Of a stretch of DNA of 64,000 nt, positions 22,186-32,519 are shown piece by piece. The DNA is from Phymatolithon calcareum. Its lineage: Eukaryota > Rhodophyta > Florideophyceae > Hapalidiales. The translations under genes and the position numbers were made by a program. The notes below the pieces were generated by a model. It had not been told where the DNA came from. It searched no databases and saw nothing but the letters and a program-made list of their open reading frames with translations. Positions within the stretch are counted from its first letter, which is position 1. Each line of letters opens with the position of its first letter. Location: the NCBI GenBank assembly GCA_977006965.1, contig OZ345373.1:558001-622000 (forward strand). Direction: 5' to 3'.

Positions 22186-22584
22186 ATGGGGACTTCCGAG
22201 ACCGAATACTCCGGCGCCGCTAACGGCGGCGATGTGGCCTTGAGTCGTGCCAAAACGGACTTCATTAACAGAGTGCACAACTGTGCTCTTCCGTTCGGGT
22301 TTCACAAGGAAATTTACGCAAATCTGGCATGCATTACTGATGCGTCGGAGAGCGTGCAGTTTATTTCTATTCGCATCAAGTCGGCCTTTCCCACGAGCGT
22401 TCTCAAGAAGAAGACACCGGGAAATCAGGCCGAAATTGAAGATTCAGATCTTCCGTGTACTGGACCTACTGTTCGTAACTGTATTGACCGCATGTCATCG
22501 ACACAGCTGAGGGACTTGTACACCGACGCGCATTCTCTGAGGGGGAAGCTCATAGGATGCACAGGTTCTGCGACCTGGACCTAG
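22186..22584 (+). CDS. Orphan small helical protein, family copy 3 (diverged)
   Basis: 132 residues. It shares with the genes at 8095 and 10892 the block CALPFGFHKEIYANLA (about residues 35-50), an IK-AFP motif after it, and a C-terminal helix with LY and a terminal TG-TW motif. It has a longer linker of about 10 residues (KKKTPGNQAEIEDSDL) and has lost several acidic positions. It lies on the opposite strand, 11 kb from the other two. The frame is open another 76 codons upstream, but that part has no similarity, so the ATG at 22186, which matches the relatives' length, is preferred. Function unknown. Confidence 0.65.
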   Translation: MGTSETEYSGAANGGDVALSRAKTDFINRVHNCALPFGFHKEIYANLACITDASESVQFISIRIKSAFPTSVLKKKTPGNQAEIEDSDLPCTGPTVRNCIDRMSSTQLRDLYTDAHSLRGKLIGCTGSATWT

Positions 22585-23449
22585 TTTCACGTCTGTCTTG
22601 GCATTCTAATGAAAGGGCTAAATTTAGCAGTCGTATCATGATAAATCTGCTTGTCTGTTAGTTTTCTCTCTTTCTGGTCACTTATGTTGTTCGTTCCCAC
22701 TTAAACTTCCTTGCAGCATAGGTTCTATTTCTTACTTAAGTCGAATTTCACCTCTCTGTTTTTTGGAAAACAATTGCTTTGAGCAAGATGTCAGCACAAG
22801 AACAAGGGACCTTTCCCGGTGTGCTTCAGATAGATGAGCTCGACGTCGGGGCTTGAAGTGGACTTTCAACAAAAACTATAATAATGCTCCAGGCTTACAA
22901 ACTTGATGTTTACTTCATGCAAGCCCCTCTAAGTAGTGGACTTTTCGTACTGATGGTACACCAAGCATTGTTATTCAGTGTGGTGTCAACCACAGGATGG
23001 CTCTTCAGCCATGTGTCCGACGTATGCAAGACAGAGGATAGAATATTAAGGAGTAAACTTCGGCCATGCGAAAGCTGCTATTTTCATGGTGGGAGATACG
23101 ATATTCAATCAGTACAATTTTGTGTACGAGTATATTGCTCTACAGCAACACATGGGCAGGCAGTTCCCATTTCTACTTAAAGTTCCTCCTTAGAACCATG
23201 ACGGACTGACGGCAATAAGAGCGAGAAGGGATGTCGCTCGAATGTACTACATTGAGGTCGATAAGACATGTGATTGCGAGGCGCGAGTACCGCGCCACGT
23301 GCCAGGCGCGGTTACGACATGCTATCGGATCAGCTGTCAAACGAGCTCGGTGCACTGATCACCGAGCAGAAAAATGTGGCGCAATGAACACACAATGACG
23401 CCTCGCTACCGGGGGTCCTCTACGGCCAACAATACAGGAGTTCTGCAAT

Positions 23450-23602
23450 TTAGATGGGATATCTGAGATCCGAAGTTTTTCCGCCCGCCCCCCTGGCGGT
23501 GCGTTTTCGTAAGCTACACAAAGGTAGGTAGCAACTGAGGAAGCCTTGCCCATATCTTCGGAAGTCTGTGGGGCTTTTAAATAAACTTTGCTCAAAAAAA
23601 AT
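23450..23602 (+). mobile_element. LINE 3' tail
   Basis: Plus-strand copy of the tail at 1604-1742: GATCCGAAGTTTTTCCGCC, then GGTAGGTAGCAACTGAGG, CATATCTTCGGAAGTCTG and GGGGCTTTTAAATAAAC, ending in an A-run (about 23595-23602). It is the closest match to the 1.6-kb copy. Confidence 0.75.
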
Positions 23603-23781
23603 GTGATTGCGAGGTAGTTCATTAGCTTACCCCAATTGGGCACGAAAGCAGCAACTTCAATCGCCCAAGGTGAAACTTAAAAGCTTGCTTCAAAAGCATT
23701 AAAGTCCTCTCTGGACGAGCATACTCGCCGCCAAGAGTCAAATAAACGTGCACTTGCCCTTTTGTCCGCACAGAACGACTA

Positions 23782-23838
23782 AAAAATACAGAAAGTCCAC
23801 AACATTTTTGAAAAAAGCTGTGGACTTTCTGTATTTTT
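23782..23838. repeat. Hairpin with 20-bp perfect arms
   Basis: AAAAATACAGAAAGTCCACA and its exact complement at 23819-23838, with a 17-base A/T-rich loop. Confidence 0.9.
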
Positions 23839-24277
23839 CTCGCTCAATCGACAATCTGCGAAAGAGAAGCAGCTTCGCGTCTAAGCTTAGGTTCAGGATG
23901 ACAGTAATTTGAAATTCAAACAGTTTTATATCCTCTTGTGAAAGGAGAGTTCCTGTCATCGTTCGTCGAGATGAAAAATTATTGACACACCCGTTATGTT
24001 CCAACAGAACTACACACAGTCATTCCCTCTCTTCCACACTATGCACCCCACGAAACAAAGCCGAAAATTAATCGTTCAGTAACTCGCTCGCTTAACCAAA
24101 CTGAGAAGCAAAGCTCAGCCAGGTCCTACAGTAGAAAACTGAAGCATGTGACACTCTCAGAGAGGAGCAGCAATGCAGGCCCGACAGCACCAAATGCGGT
24201 AGACGCTCGACCGCGTCTCGCCCTTTCCATCGTCCGCGAGTACCGTACGCCTCCTCCCATTCCCGCAACCTCTCGCC

Positions 24278-24285
24278 CATATAAG
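24278..24285 (+). promoter_or_regulatory. TATA box
   Basis: CATATAAG, 67-74 bp before the ATG at 24352 and in a GC-rich context, consistent with a core promoter for the secreted-protein gene. Confidence 0.5.
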
Positions 24286-24351
24286 TCCCGCCCACCACGC
24301 TGCAGCCGAGAGCAAAGCTTGCCCTCAACCAACACCGCCCTTGGCGACGAG

Positions 24352-24762
24352 ATGGTATCTGCAAGACGATCTGCCACGCTGCTCTCTCTGTCGCTCCTCC
24401 TGCTCCTCGCGACGCGCTCCGGTGCAAACCTCCTGTCCGAATTCCTCGGCTTCGGCCGTGGGGAGTCGCACGTAAGACATGCATTTCCCCCGAAGGTGGC
24501 GGCAGATTCGGAGTCGAAGGGTGACGGTGACCTCGCCGCCAATGCCGCAGCGGCCGCTGGAAGGGGGCATACGCAGGCAGGGCTGTTCTTCTCCGGTCGC
24601 AAGATACGACGGGGACGACAATTGACATCGGTGACTAGACTGGTTGCTGTGGGCGTTCCGCCGCATCCGGTCACTTTTGTGGAGACGACGGCACGCAAGA
24701 GGAGGGCAGGGGAACAGGACGGGACGTCGGGAAGAGAGGAGGAGAGAGGCGGAACACAGTGA
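24352..24762 (+). CDS. Predicted small secreted protein
   Basis: 136 residues with a strong signal peptide: a basic start (MVSARRS) and a Leu-rich core at about residues 9-20, with likely cleavage near TRSGA-N. The mature part is Ala/Gly-, Arg- and Glu-rich with basic clusters (GRKIRRGRQ, ARKRR) and a charged C-terminus, and has no cysteine or known domain. The start was chosen because the frame extends upstream through the TATA box, so only this ATG fits the promoter and gives the signal sequence. No family recognised. The strand opposite is also open, so the call is moderate. Confidence 0.5.
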   Translation: MVSARRSATLLSLSLLLLLATRSGANLLSEFLGFGRGESHVRHAFPPKVAADSESKGDGDLAANAAAAAGRGHTQAGLFFSGRKIRRGRQLTSVTRLVAVGVPPHPVTFVETTARKRRAGEQDGTSGREEERGGTQ

Positions 24763-27700
24763 GGGACATGAATGGCAGATGACGCTCATCGTCGAGATTT
24801 TGGCGGGTCGAAGGCGGTGAGTAATGGCGGTGGTACTTGGAAGTTGAAGAAGACGCGGTTTCATTGACTGTGGTGGATGTCTCCAAGCCTCATGGGCGGG
24901 ACCACAGTTGTGAGAGGTCGCTCTGGGGAAGGTGTCGTTGGAATTGTTGATGCTGGAAGGGAGAAACATGGAAGTAGATCAAGCATGAATGATAATTAGA
25001 AAAGCCTCAAGGACAAAGGGCTTGAGGAATACTGTAGTTGTGTAACCAAAAATATGTCGTCGGAGAACCTTGCGAGCATGCTATCTCTCGTGACATTTTC
25101 CAAACATTTCAGTGCACTTTTTTCATTCCTTCATTCATTCATTTTGCTAAGGCCACAAGCAGCTATGCAAAGGATTTATCTTCCAACTTTTGTGGCTAGA
25201 ATTAGTAACTAAGCATCCCGAGCGCCCCTTGTCGGGCGCCTTTCCTCGCAAAAATCGAGGGAACGTTGTAGTGCATTTGCCGAACTACTGGTCATTTCGT
25301 CTGTGAATGTACTCTGGCGTCTACTCATAGAGTGTCTATGAGGTTTCCTCATCTCGAAGAGGAGATAAGACGACTTGTCAACTGACAAACTGTGCGATGA
25401 GCTTCAGAGGACTTCTCTTCCGGCGATGACTATTCAGTCCGTTTTCCCCTCATTTGAGCACTTCCCGCTTCCCCGGCAGCTCGATACGACCTCCGGTAAC
25501 TGAAGATGACAAATTAGAACTATGTGACGCCGACGGCTATATAGTCGAGGACGCACCGGTCGCCGCTAATGGGAGGCAAAGGATCTACTTCTTATGTGTC
25601 ACTCAAGTTGGACGCTCAATGGAGGGACACCGTCGAATGTGGTTGCTCAATTCCTAAATCACAAGTTACTGTATATGTAGCTCTTGAACTAAAGCACAGT
25701 ACAGTATATGGGAATACGCATCGTTTTTCTATTTTGTACTGGGTTTTCGTAACATTCAGCTTCTTTTATCTTTTCATTACGCTGGTACTGTACCTACTAC
25801 TGTAACGACCACAAGTAGTACTCTTATGAATGCATTTTCTTGACGTGGCTCTTTCTCGTCCTGCCGCTTCTGTCCACCGATATATTTACTTTCTTCTTAG
25901 TGTGCAAAGAATTTTTTTAAAAATACACTCATTCATTGACGCAAAAATGAGGGACGCCAATTTAACGACGTATTTGCAAGATTGCGACTCTTTTTTCCCG
26001 CTCCACATGAAAGAACCAGGCATAATGAGGACAGGCACGCCATTCTACGGCCTGTCTCTAGCGGTGAAGACGGACATGTCGGTCGAGCAGGGGTGTGGTT
26101 GAGCGAAGAACAATATGATACGCCTGATGTATCATATCTTATGGCCCACTGTTGATCTCAGGTGAGCTTTTGAGTACCATACGTACGTACGTAACATCAC
26201 ATGTGCATCATTCATTGGCTTCAAATTTGGCGGGAATTTGATGTCTACAACATCTTGAGCTCGGTGAAAAAACCGGATTTCGTTTTCAATGTCAAGTAGC
26301 CCCGCCGATGGCCCCGTTTTGCTCAGTTCGCGCCCCTCGCAACTATCTTCGTCTTCAAGCTCGCGGTCGGCGATAGTGCGGCTCATCCAAGGCCGCAATC
26401 GGAATGTGTTCCCGGTCTCGCCTTAAGATGCTCCCTGCCTTCTGTGGAGCTGTAGGTGAGGTGAGAGCCAGTTGGCAGTCAAATCCACTCCTTTGAATGC
26501 TTTGGTGGCGTTCTTGCCGTTTTTCGAACTTTTCGTTTCCATGCGGTTCAGCGAGCTTGCGAATGCATAGCATCCGAATGACCTTTCAGGTCCTTCAATT
26601 ACTCCTTCGAATACATCCCTTCGAGCGTGTTGTATTGCATTTTGCAGCACAGCGTTCTGCCTGGGGTTCATCCGCAGAATGCTAGTAACGATCCATCAAT
26701 CTTCACTTCGGCTCCAGTGGTGGTGTCTACAGTGCGGCGCTATGCTATACGAAGAACTATTGCACGATGTGACGCCCCTGCCGGTCACAGCGCAATACGT
26801 TTTGAAGCTCCTGAGCAGTACTCCCTTTTCCATGTGGCGACAAACGGCTATGTGCGCTTGCAATCGTACCTCTCTTCAATGCCAGGCCATACAATGCAAA
26901 CAGCGGCTTGCGCATGAGACGTCGATTTGTTCGTGGCAGTTGGGACCGCCTTCGCTACTGAAGCGCGTATCTTGTGCACTCTCGTCCGACATGCGCAGAC
27001 TCTTCAATGAGTGAGTGTCGACTTGACTTGACTGGACTCACGTGCAGTGCTACAGCGATTTGCAAAGAAGATGTCAATTTCCAGGGCGCGTTGGGAAGTA
27101 TGGGTCGTCTTTGACCCGCTTCGGTATATCACTTGGCACGACGCAGAACGCCTCCTCATGATCGCATCAGATGATGCCTTGAAAGCAAGATGCGCTCGGT
27201 CGTGGAGGTCAAGGCGCAGTGGAATGGATATTATCTATTTTGGTTCTTTCTTGAAAGTGCAAAACTCGTGGTGAACAAGGAAATCAAGGGTTCTGCAGTT
27301 CCAACAATGGCAGGAATTTGCGCAAGATGACCCGTGCAAAAGTGTTCCGGACGAGTATCAGAAATATTTTAAACTAAGAACTGCAGTACTTTTGGGCAGT
27401 ATGCAGTACGTTGCCAGCCGTCAAACTGCAAGCATACAACATACAGCAACGTTGGAATGAAGTGAGAAAATGCAGTGATTCTACAAGTACGACGGCCTAA
27501 TCGACAGCTTGTACTGCGAAGTTGGCATTTTAAACACACAATACTCTCCGAGACCCGAGGCCACGCAGTCAAGACCAGCACTTGTACGAAGAGAATACAG
27601 TACAGCTATGTCCAGACGCCACCCATATGACGGGACTGTGTGGCACAACAAGGCATGCAACACGTGCACGGAATGGAATGTCAGTTTTCCACAGATCAAA

Positions 27701-28091
27701 TCGTATTTTGCGCTGTACGCTCTGAATTGCGTCGATTCCTGTTCTATTCAGCCTTGTTTCCCCTAGATCGGAAAGTCATTGCTCCGATATGACGGGCTGT
27801 CCATGTCTGTGAACTTTCCGCATTATTCTGCAATTTCAGTGTCAACAATTTCGACATCCGGTCTTCATAGAACCGCGACCAGGCCCACATTCTTCCTGAG
27901 CAATCAATCCCAAAGTGCGAAATCCACTAAACACCGTCATCACCTTCATGGGGCACGCATTTCATTCTCCAACGCCTTCGAACGAGTCGAACCGACGCTT
28001 TGTCACATGCATCTGAAATCCCCACACCGCAAGTGCTGCTAACTGCTTAAAAAACCGCCTTCTCGTGCAGAAAGCCTCGCGACCGCTTCCC
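24763..28091. other. Gene-poor stretch
   Basis: No gene is supported over 3.3 kb. There are short simple repeats (CATT)n near 25130 and TACGTACGTACGTA near 26180, and a 9-bp-arm hairpin (ATATGATAC) near 26112. Overlapping protein-like fragments at 26.1-27.3 kb on both strands could be a decayed element, but I cannot name it. Confidence 0.4.
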
Positions 28092-29822
28092 ATGGCAACC
28101 GACATCCCGAGCCTAATCCCCGGCCGTCCCCTGCCCGGCCACACAAGCGCCGTGCTCTCCTGCGCCGTCGCACGGGACGGCCGTACGGCCGTGACAACCT
28201 CCCTGGACCGCACGGCGCTAGTATGGAACACTGCAACCGGCCGTCTGTCGCGTGCGTTGCACGGCCACACGGAGCGCGTGTTCGATTGCAGCATATCCGC
28301 TGATGCGGCGCGCATAGTTACGTCAAGTCACGACGGCACGGTGCGTTTCTGGGACATGGAGAACGGGCAATGCGTGTCGGTGTTGCGCTCGTCAGACGCG
28401 ACGCTGCAGCGCGCTTACGGCTGCTGGCTGAGCGATGATGGACGGATGGTGTACGCTGTGTTCGGCGCGCCAGGACTACGGAGGGCGGAGCTTGTAAGGT
28501 GCGAGTGGACGACGCAGGGGGTAACGCGTGTGGGAGGACATGTTTTTCAACATGCTGTGCGAAGCATTGCGGTTGCTGCGAACATTCTGGCGTTCACTAC
28601 TTGTGATGAGAGGGATGGGTCGCGTAGTGCGCACATTGTGGAACTGGGGGGGTATGCTGAAAGGAGACGTATTGCGTTGATGAATGTTGCTGGCGGATTC
28701 AATGCTGGCGTATGTATTGCTGGGGAGGAAGGCACTGTGGTTGTGGCGGATAATCGAGCGCTGAGGCTATTGCATCCGCGGGATGAGGGAAGGGGGGATG
28801 TTGTTTTGCCGTATTATAGTCCGGGGAAGTGTCATACGCCATGTTTGATTAATGCGAAGGGTACGAGGGTTGTTGCTTCGAATGCTGATAATTCGTTTTC
28901 GGTTTGGGATGTTGGGTCTAGAAGGATTGTTGCAGTTCTTGATGGACCTAGTGCGCCGCAATATTGTTGTGCTATGTCGGCGGATGAGAGGAGGATAGTT
29001 GTTGGACGACATTTTGGAGCGGTTAAAGTTTATGATGTTGAGGTGTTGTTGGAGGGTGATAAGGCTGTGAAGGATGCGAAGTTTGCGAGGGATTGGTTCA
29101 ATACTCGTGCTGTTTTGACGATGTCGCTTGAACAGGCAATGACGGAATTGAATAACGTTTTCGAACAAATCAACTTGGAGAGGGTTGATGATGCTATGTT
29201 GACAATGGCTATTGACTCTGTGTTGAATGACGCTGATGTGTTCGTGTCGGAGTTTCAATTTTTGGAGGTTTTCCGCTTTCTCAGACGTCACATCGTTGAC
29301 TTTGAGGATATTAACAAGGCAAGAGAGCAATGGACGGCAACGTTTCACAAAGTTGCAGGATGCAGTGAAGATGCAACTCTTCAGATTAATTTGAGTGCAT
29401 GGAGGTTCATCAGGAGAATTCACAATGAAACATCGAAAGAAAGTACAATGAGTAAGGATACGGCCATCAAACTGTTGCGTTTGTTCGCTAAGCAAAATGC
29501 TCAAACGGTGACGCTCGACGAGTTTCTGGAGGTGGCGCATAAAGCAGATAGACGATGGGGAATGCCACTGCACGAAATTGAAAATATCATTGCAAAAACG
29601 GAAGCGGAGCGCAGGGGGGAAGAAGAGGAGTGCGCGATCGATCTGGCGGTTATTGAGGAGGGGCAAAGGGTTGTGCGACTTCCATGCATGCATTGCTTTC
29701 ATGCTGATTGTATGCTACCTTTTCTGAAAAGGGAACAAAATCCATTTTGTCCTATTGACAGGTCGCCGGTCCCGAGGGAGTACGTCCCGTTGTTGCCGGT
29801 TTGGACATGGCGTATTCCGTAA
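28092..29822 (+). CDS. WD40-repeat protein with C-terminal RING-H2-like domain
   Basis: 576 residues. The N-terminal third has clear WD40 repeats: GHTSAVLSC to ALVWN (about 15-46), GHTERVFDC to VRFWD (58-88), and diverged blades up to about residue 320 (SFSVWD, AVKVYD), together a likely propeller. Residues about 330-505 are helical and EF-hand-like in look but without a clear calcium loop. The C-terminus (514-556) is RING-H2-like: C514, D517, C532, H534, H537, C540, C553, D556. Two cysteines of the canonical set are aspartate. A working RING would make it a ubiquitin ligase with the propeller binding substrate. The start is ATGG at 28092; the frame runs 9 codons further without another ATG. 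The gene starts GC-rich and becomes AT-richer. Confidence 0.8.
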   Translation: MATDIPSLIPGRPLPGHTSAVLSCAVARDGRTAVTTSLDRTALVWNTATGRLSRALHGHTERVFDCSISADAARIVTSSHDGTVRFWDMENGQCVSVLRSSDATLQRAYGCWLSDDGRMVYAVFGAPGLRRAELVRCEWTTQGVTRVGGHVFQHAVRSIAVAANILAFTTCDERDGSRSAHIVELGGYAERRRIALMNVAGGFNAGVCIAGEEGTVVVADNRALRLLHPRDEGRGDVVLPYYSPGKCHTPCLINAKGTRVVASNADNSFSVWDVGSRRIVAVLDGPSAPQYCCAMSADERRIVVGRHFGAVKVYDVEVLLEGDKAVKDAKFARDWFNTRAVLTMSLEQAMTELNNVFEQINLERVDDAMLTMAIDSVLNDADVFVSEFQFLEVFRFLRRHIVDFEDINKAREQWTATFHKVAGCSEDATLQINLSAWRFIRRIHNETSKESTMSKDTAIKLLRLFAKQNAQTVTLDEFLEVAHKADRRWGMPLHEIENIIAKTEAERRGEEEECAIDLAVIEEGQRVVRLPCMHCFHADCMLPFLKREQNPFCPIDRSPVPREYVPLLPVWTWRIP

Positions 29823-32519
29823 CCGTGGGTCAAATTTTAAGTGTAGAGCGTTACAAAAAAGTACATGACGCGACGTGAATCTTGTATCGGCAACTATTCC
29901 ACTACTATAAACTGTCCAAACATGCATGCCGAGGACTGACATTCAACACATAGCGCAACGCTTGAACCGTCGTTACAAATCGCACAACCGCCCGTCGTCG
30001 AGCCCGCAGGGATACCTATTTAGTGGCAGCGTTTTCCAGATGCATACTTATTGCCGTTATACTATTGCGCACCAGAGATTAAATTGCAGCTTTCGATCCT
30101 CATGCGAGCATAGCTACGGAGACGGGACGGTAGAAGCTTTTCACCGCGATCTACTGTCGCAATGGTCTAATAAGTCGAATTCCAACTGCAATGGCGCACG
30201 ACAACAGCACATCAGCAACTAGTGCGGAATTGGTTGTGCGGACATCACAGATTGCGTTCTGGATCGCTGTGAGAAGAATGCATGAGCTTGACAATTTGAG
30301 CTCGGCAAAACCCATCGCCTTCATTGCCAGTGACAAACGCGAGCACATTGACGGAATGTACATCAGACAGGCTTCTCATGACGTGACAGCCAGCGTGCGA
30401 TGCAAATGCGTGCCGTTGTTAATAGTCGACAATTCGAAGACGAGTATCCTCGTTTTCGTACTCCCCATGTTTACAAGGCAACGACGAACAACTCATCAGC
30501 GCTCATTCAGCAGTTATAGACACGGTTAATCGCTTTGACCACAGATCGGAATAGTAGCTCACGGTGAAATATGCATACTGTCCAGCAAACCAAACAAAAG
30601 AAGTTGCTCCGAGAGCGGCAATTCAGCATCCATGATTCCGAGCATATACGGACATGAGATGCAATACCGTCTGGTCCAGAAAGTATTGCAATTTCGTGTG
30701 CCGTATACTGAGTCAGCATACACTTCATATTCTGATCCGGACCTAAGTTTTAGCGTCATTGGCTATGACGACTGGAACGGCCTTCGTTCCACAGCCATAA
30801 TTGTCGCCAAGCAATGCTTATGTCCACCGCGATGGATTTTCCTTCCGCTGTTGTGCATACGTCGGAACTGCATCGTTCGTTCGAGAGTCGTTGCATTTGG
30901 CGTCGCAGTTGGTCTCATTGTTGCAAGCATGCCAGGTATTGCTAGTCACCGCAGAGGACCGCAGCTTAAAAAATCAGAATGTCCTCGTGCTCGAGTCGCA
31001 ATTTGCAACTGTTTTCCGGTACTGGATAGTGCGACCCATGAGGACGCGAATCCAAAATGACTACGGCGATACGGTGGCACTTCGTCGCTGACTGTTGCAC
31101 AATTCCTTGAGCATAAGAAGTGAAACGTGAGGCCATTTGAATAGTCCCCGGTAGATCACTTGTCGCACGGTACAAGCCGGACAGAAACATATTTAACGGT
31201 AATAACGGAGATTAATCGCGGATGTTGCGGCTCACTGTAGGACGCAGGATGCAATTGCCATTCAGTGTGAAGAACATGAGCGCAACGGTTGAGAATGCCC
31301 CTTCAGCGGCCACGGTGGAGCGGCAACGATGTCTCGCAGTTAATTTTCTCTCCTATTAATGCCTTGATTGCCTTAAAACAGGACGATGATCCAAAAACTT
31401 CGAAATCCTCCAGAAAGCACCATCGTTCCGAGTAGGTAAGCACCTCTTCTACTTCGGCCACATCACGCACGACCGCAGAAGAGCTTAATGGGCCCAAAAA
31501 ACTGAAACGTGAGCCATTCGCAGCGGGTTGTTGGATTATTAAGCATCCGAACAACGATACATGGCCATGGCTCTTCTTCGTCAGTCATAATTCTCCCTCC
31601 GTTTGGACCGAATGATTTCTCTGCGGTATTGCCGAGTGATTGACGGGGTACCAACCTTAAAAAATTGGGCTCAGATTGATACGCTGGATACGGCTTGGTG
31701 CGAGAGGTTGCACGAAGTCAGCGGTTTGTCTTTTGAGGCGGGCTTCTTCCGAACTAGTGATCTTGTCTTCTCGCCTGCAGTACGGAAGCGCAATACAAAC
31801 ACAAGATCTGCCGCACAGGCAAGAAAAATGATCCGAATCACCATGACCATAAGGACGCTCTTTCAATTGGTGTAGGCTACAGCAAGCCCGCATGTTCATA
31901 AGGTCCTTGTTAGCATTTTCGAGTGGTAAGCAATGTCGGCGACAAGAGGGCCCTGACCCCACCTCCTTTCCGAATACAAGGATCCAAATTCCTGACATAT
32001 AGTGCCATCATCGATCATAAAATGTGGGTCCAGCTGCTCCGAACATGGAGACCTTCAACAAGGCTGAAAGGTGAAGCAAAATGAAACATGAACCGAGTGC
32101 CGCGGCAAGTCTGCGGGTTTTTGCATAATCGCCGTTCGTAGAGATATCTCTCCTATTTTCAACTGGCACGCAGATCCGCGGTCATCGGCAAGAGCACCAT
32201 ATTTCGAGTGCGTTTCGCGCTGCCGTATTCCCCGTACAATACTGTATTGTATAATGTAATCTTTACAAGACATGTTCTGAATGGCGAAAGGGACAAATCT
32301 TATCCCTATCTGAATTTATTCTGAATATCTCCTCAATTACAGTATTTACCAAGGGTGCACTGCCAAGATCAAAACTTACATCAACCTCTTTGCGACCCAC
32401 GATTACTATTGTCATCGAGCAGCGTCCGGTATTGAAAGCTCATGGGGGGCAGTACTCTACTGGTAGTCCAAAGATAAAAGGCGTACCCAAGGCGACGAGA
32501 GAAATCAACATTCCGTAGA
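29823..32519. other. Gene-poor stretch
   Basis: 2.7 kb between two plus-strand genes. Open frames of 60-140 codons exist on both strands (for example 30191-30529 and 30632-31060) but none has a recognisable motif or support. No repeats were noticed. Confidence 0.4.

Larger units (their letters stand above)
22585..24277. other. Gene-poor stretch
   Basis: Contains a LINE tail (23450-23602) and a hairpin (23782-23838). No gene is supported. Confidence 0.45.

Noticed and set aside
28767-29702. 311-codon open frame opposite the WD40-RING gene
   Set aside because: Antisense shadow; no recognisable motif and the plus strand holds clear domains.
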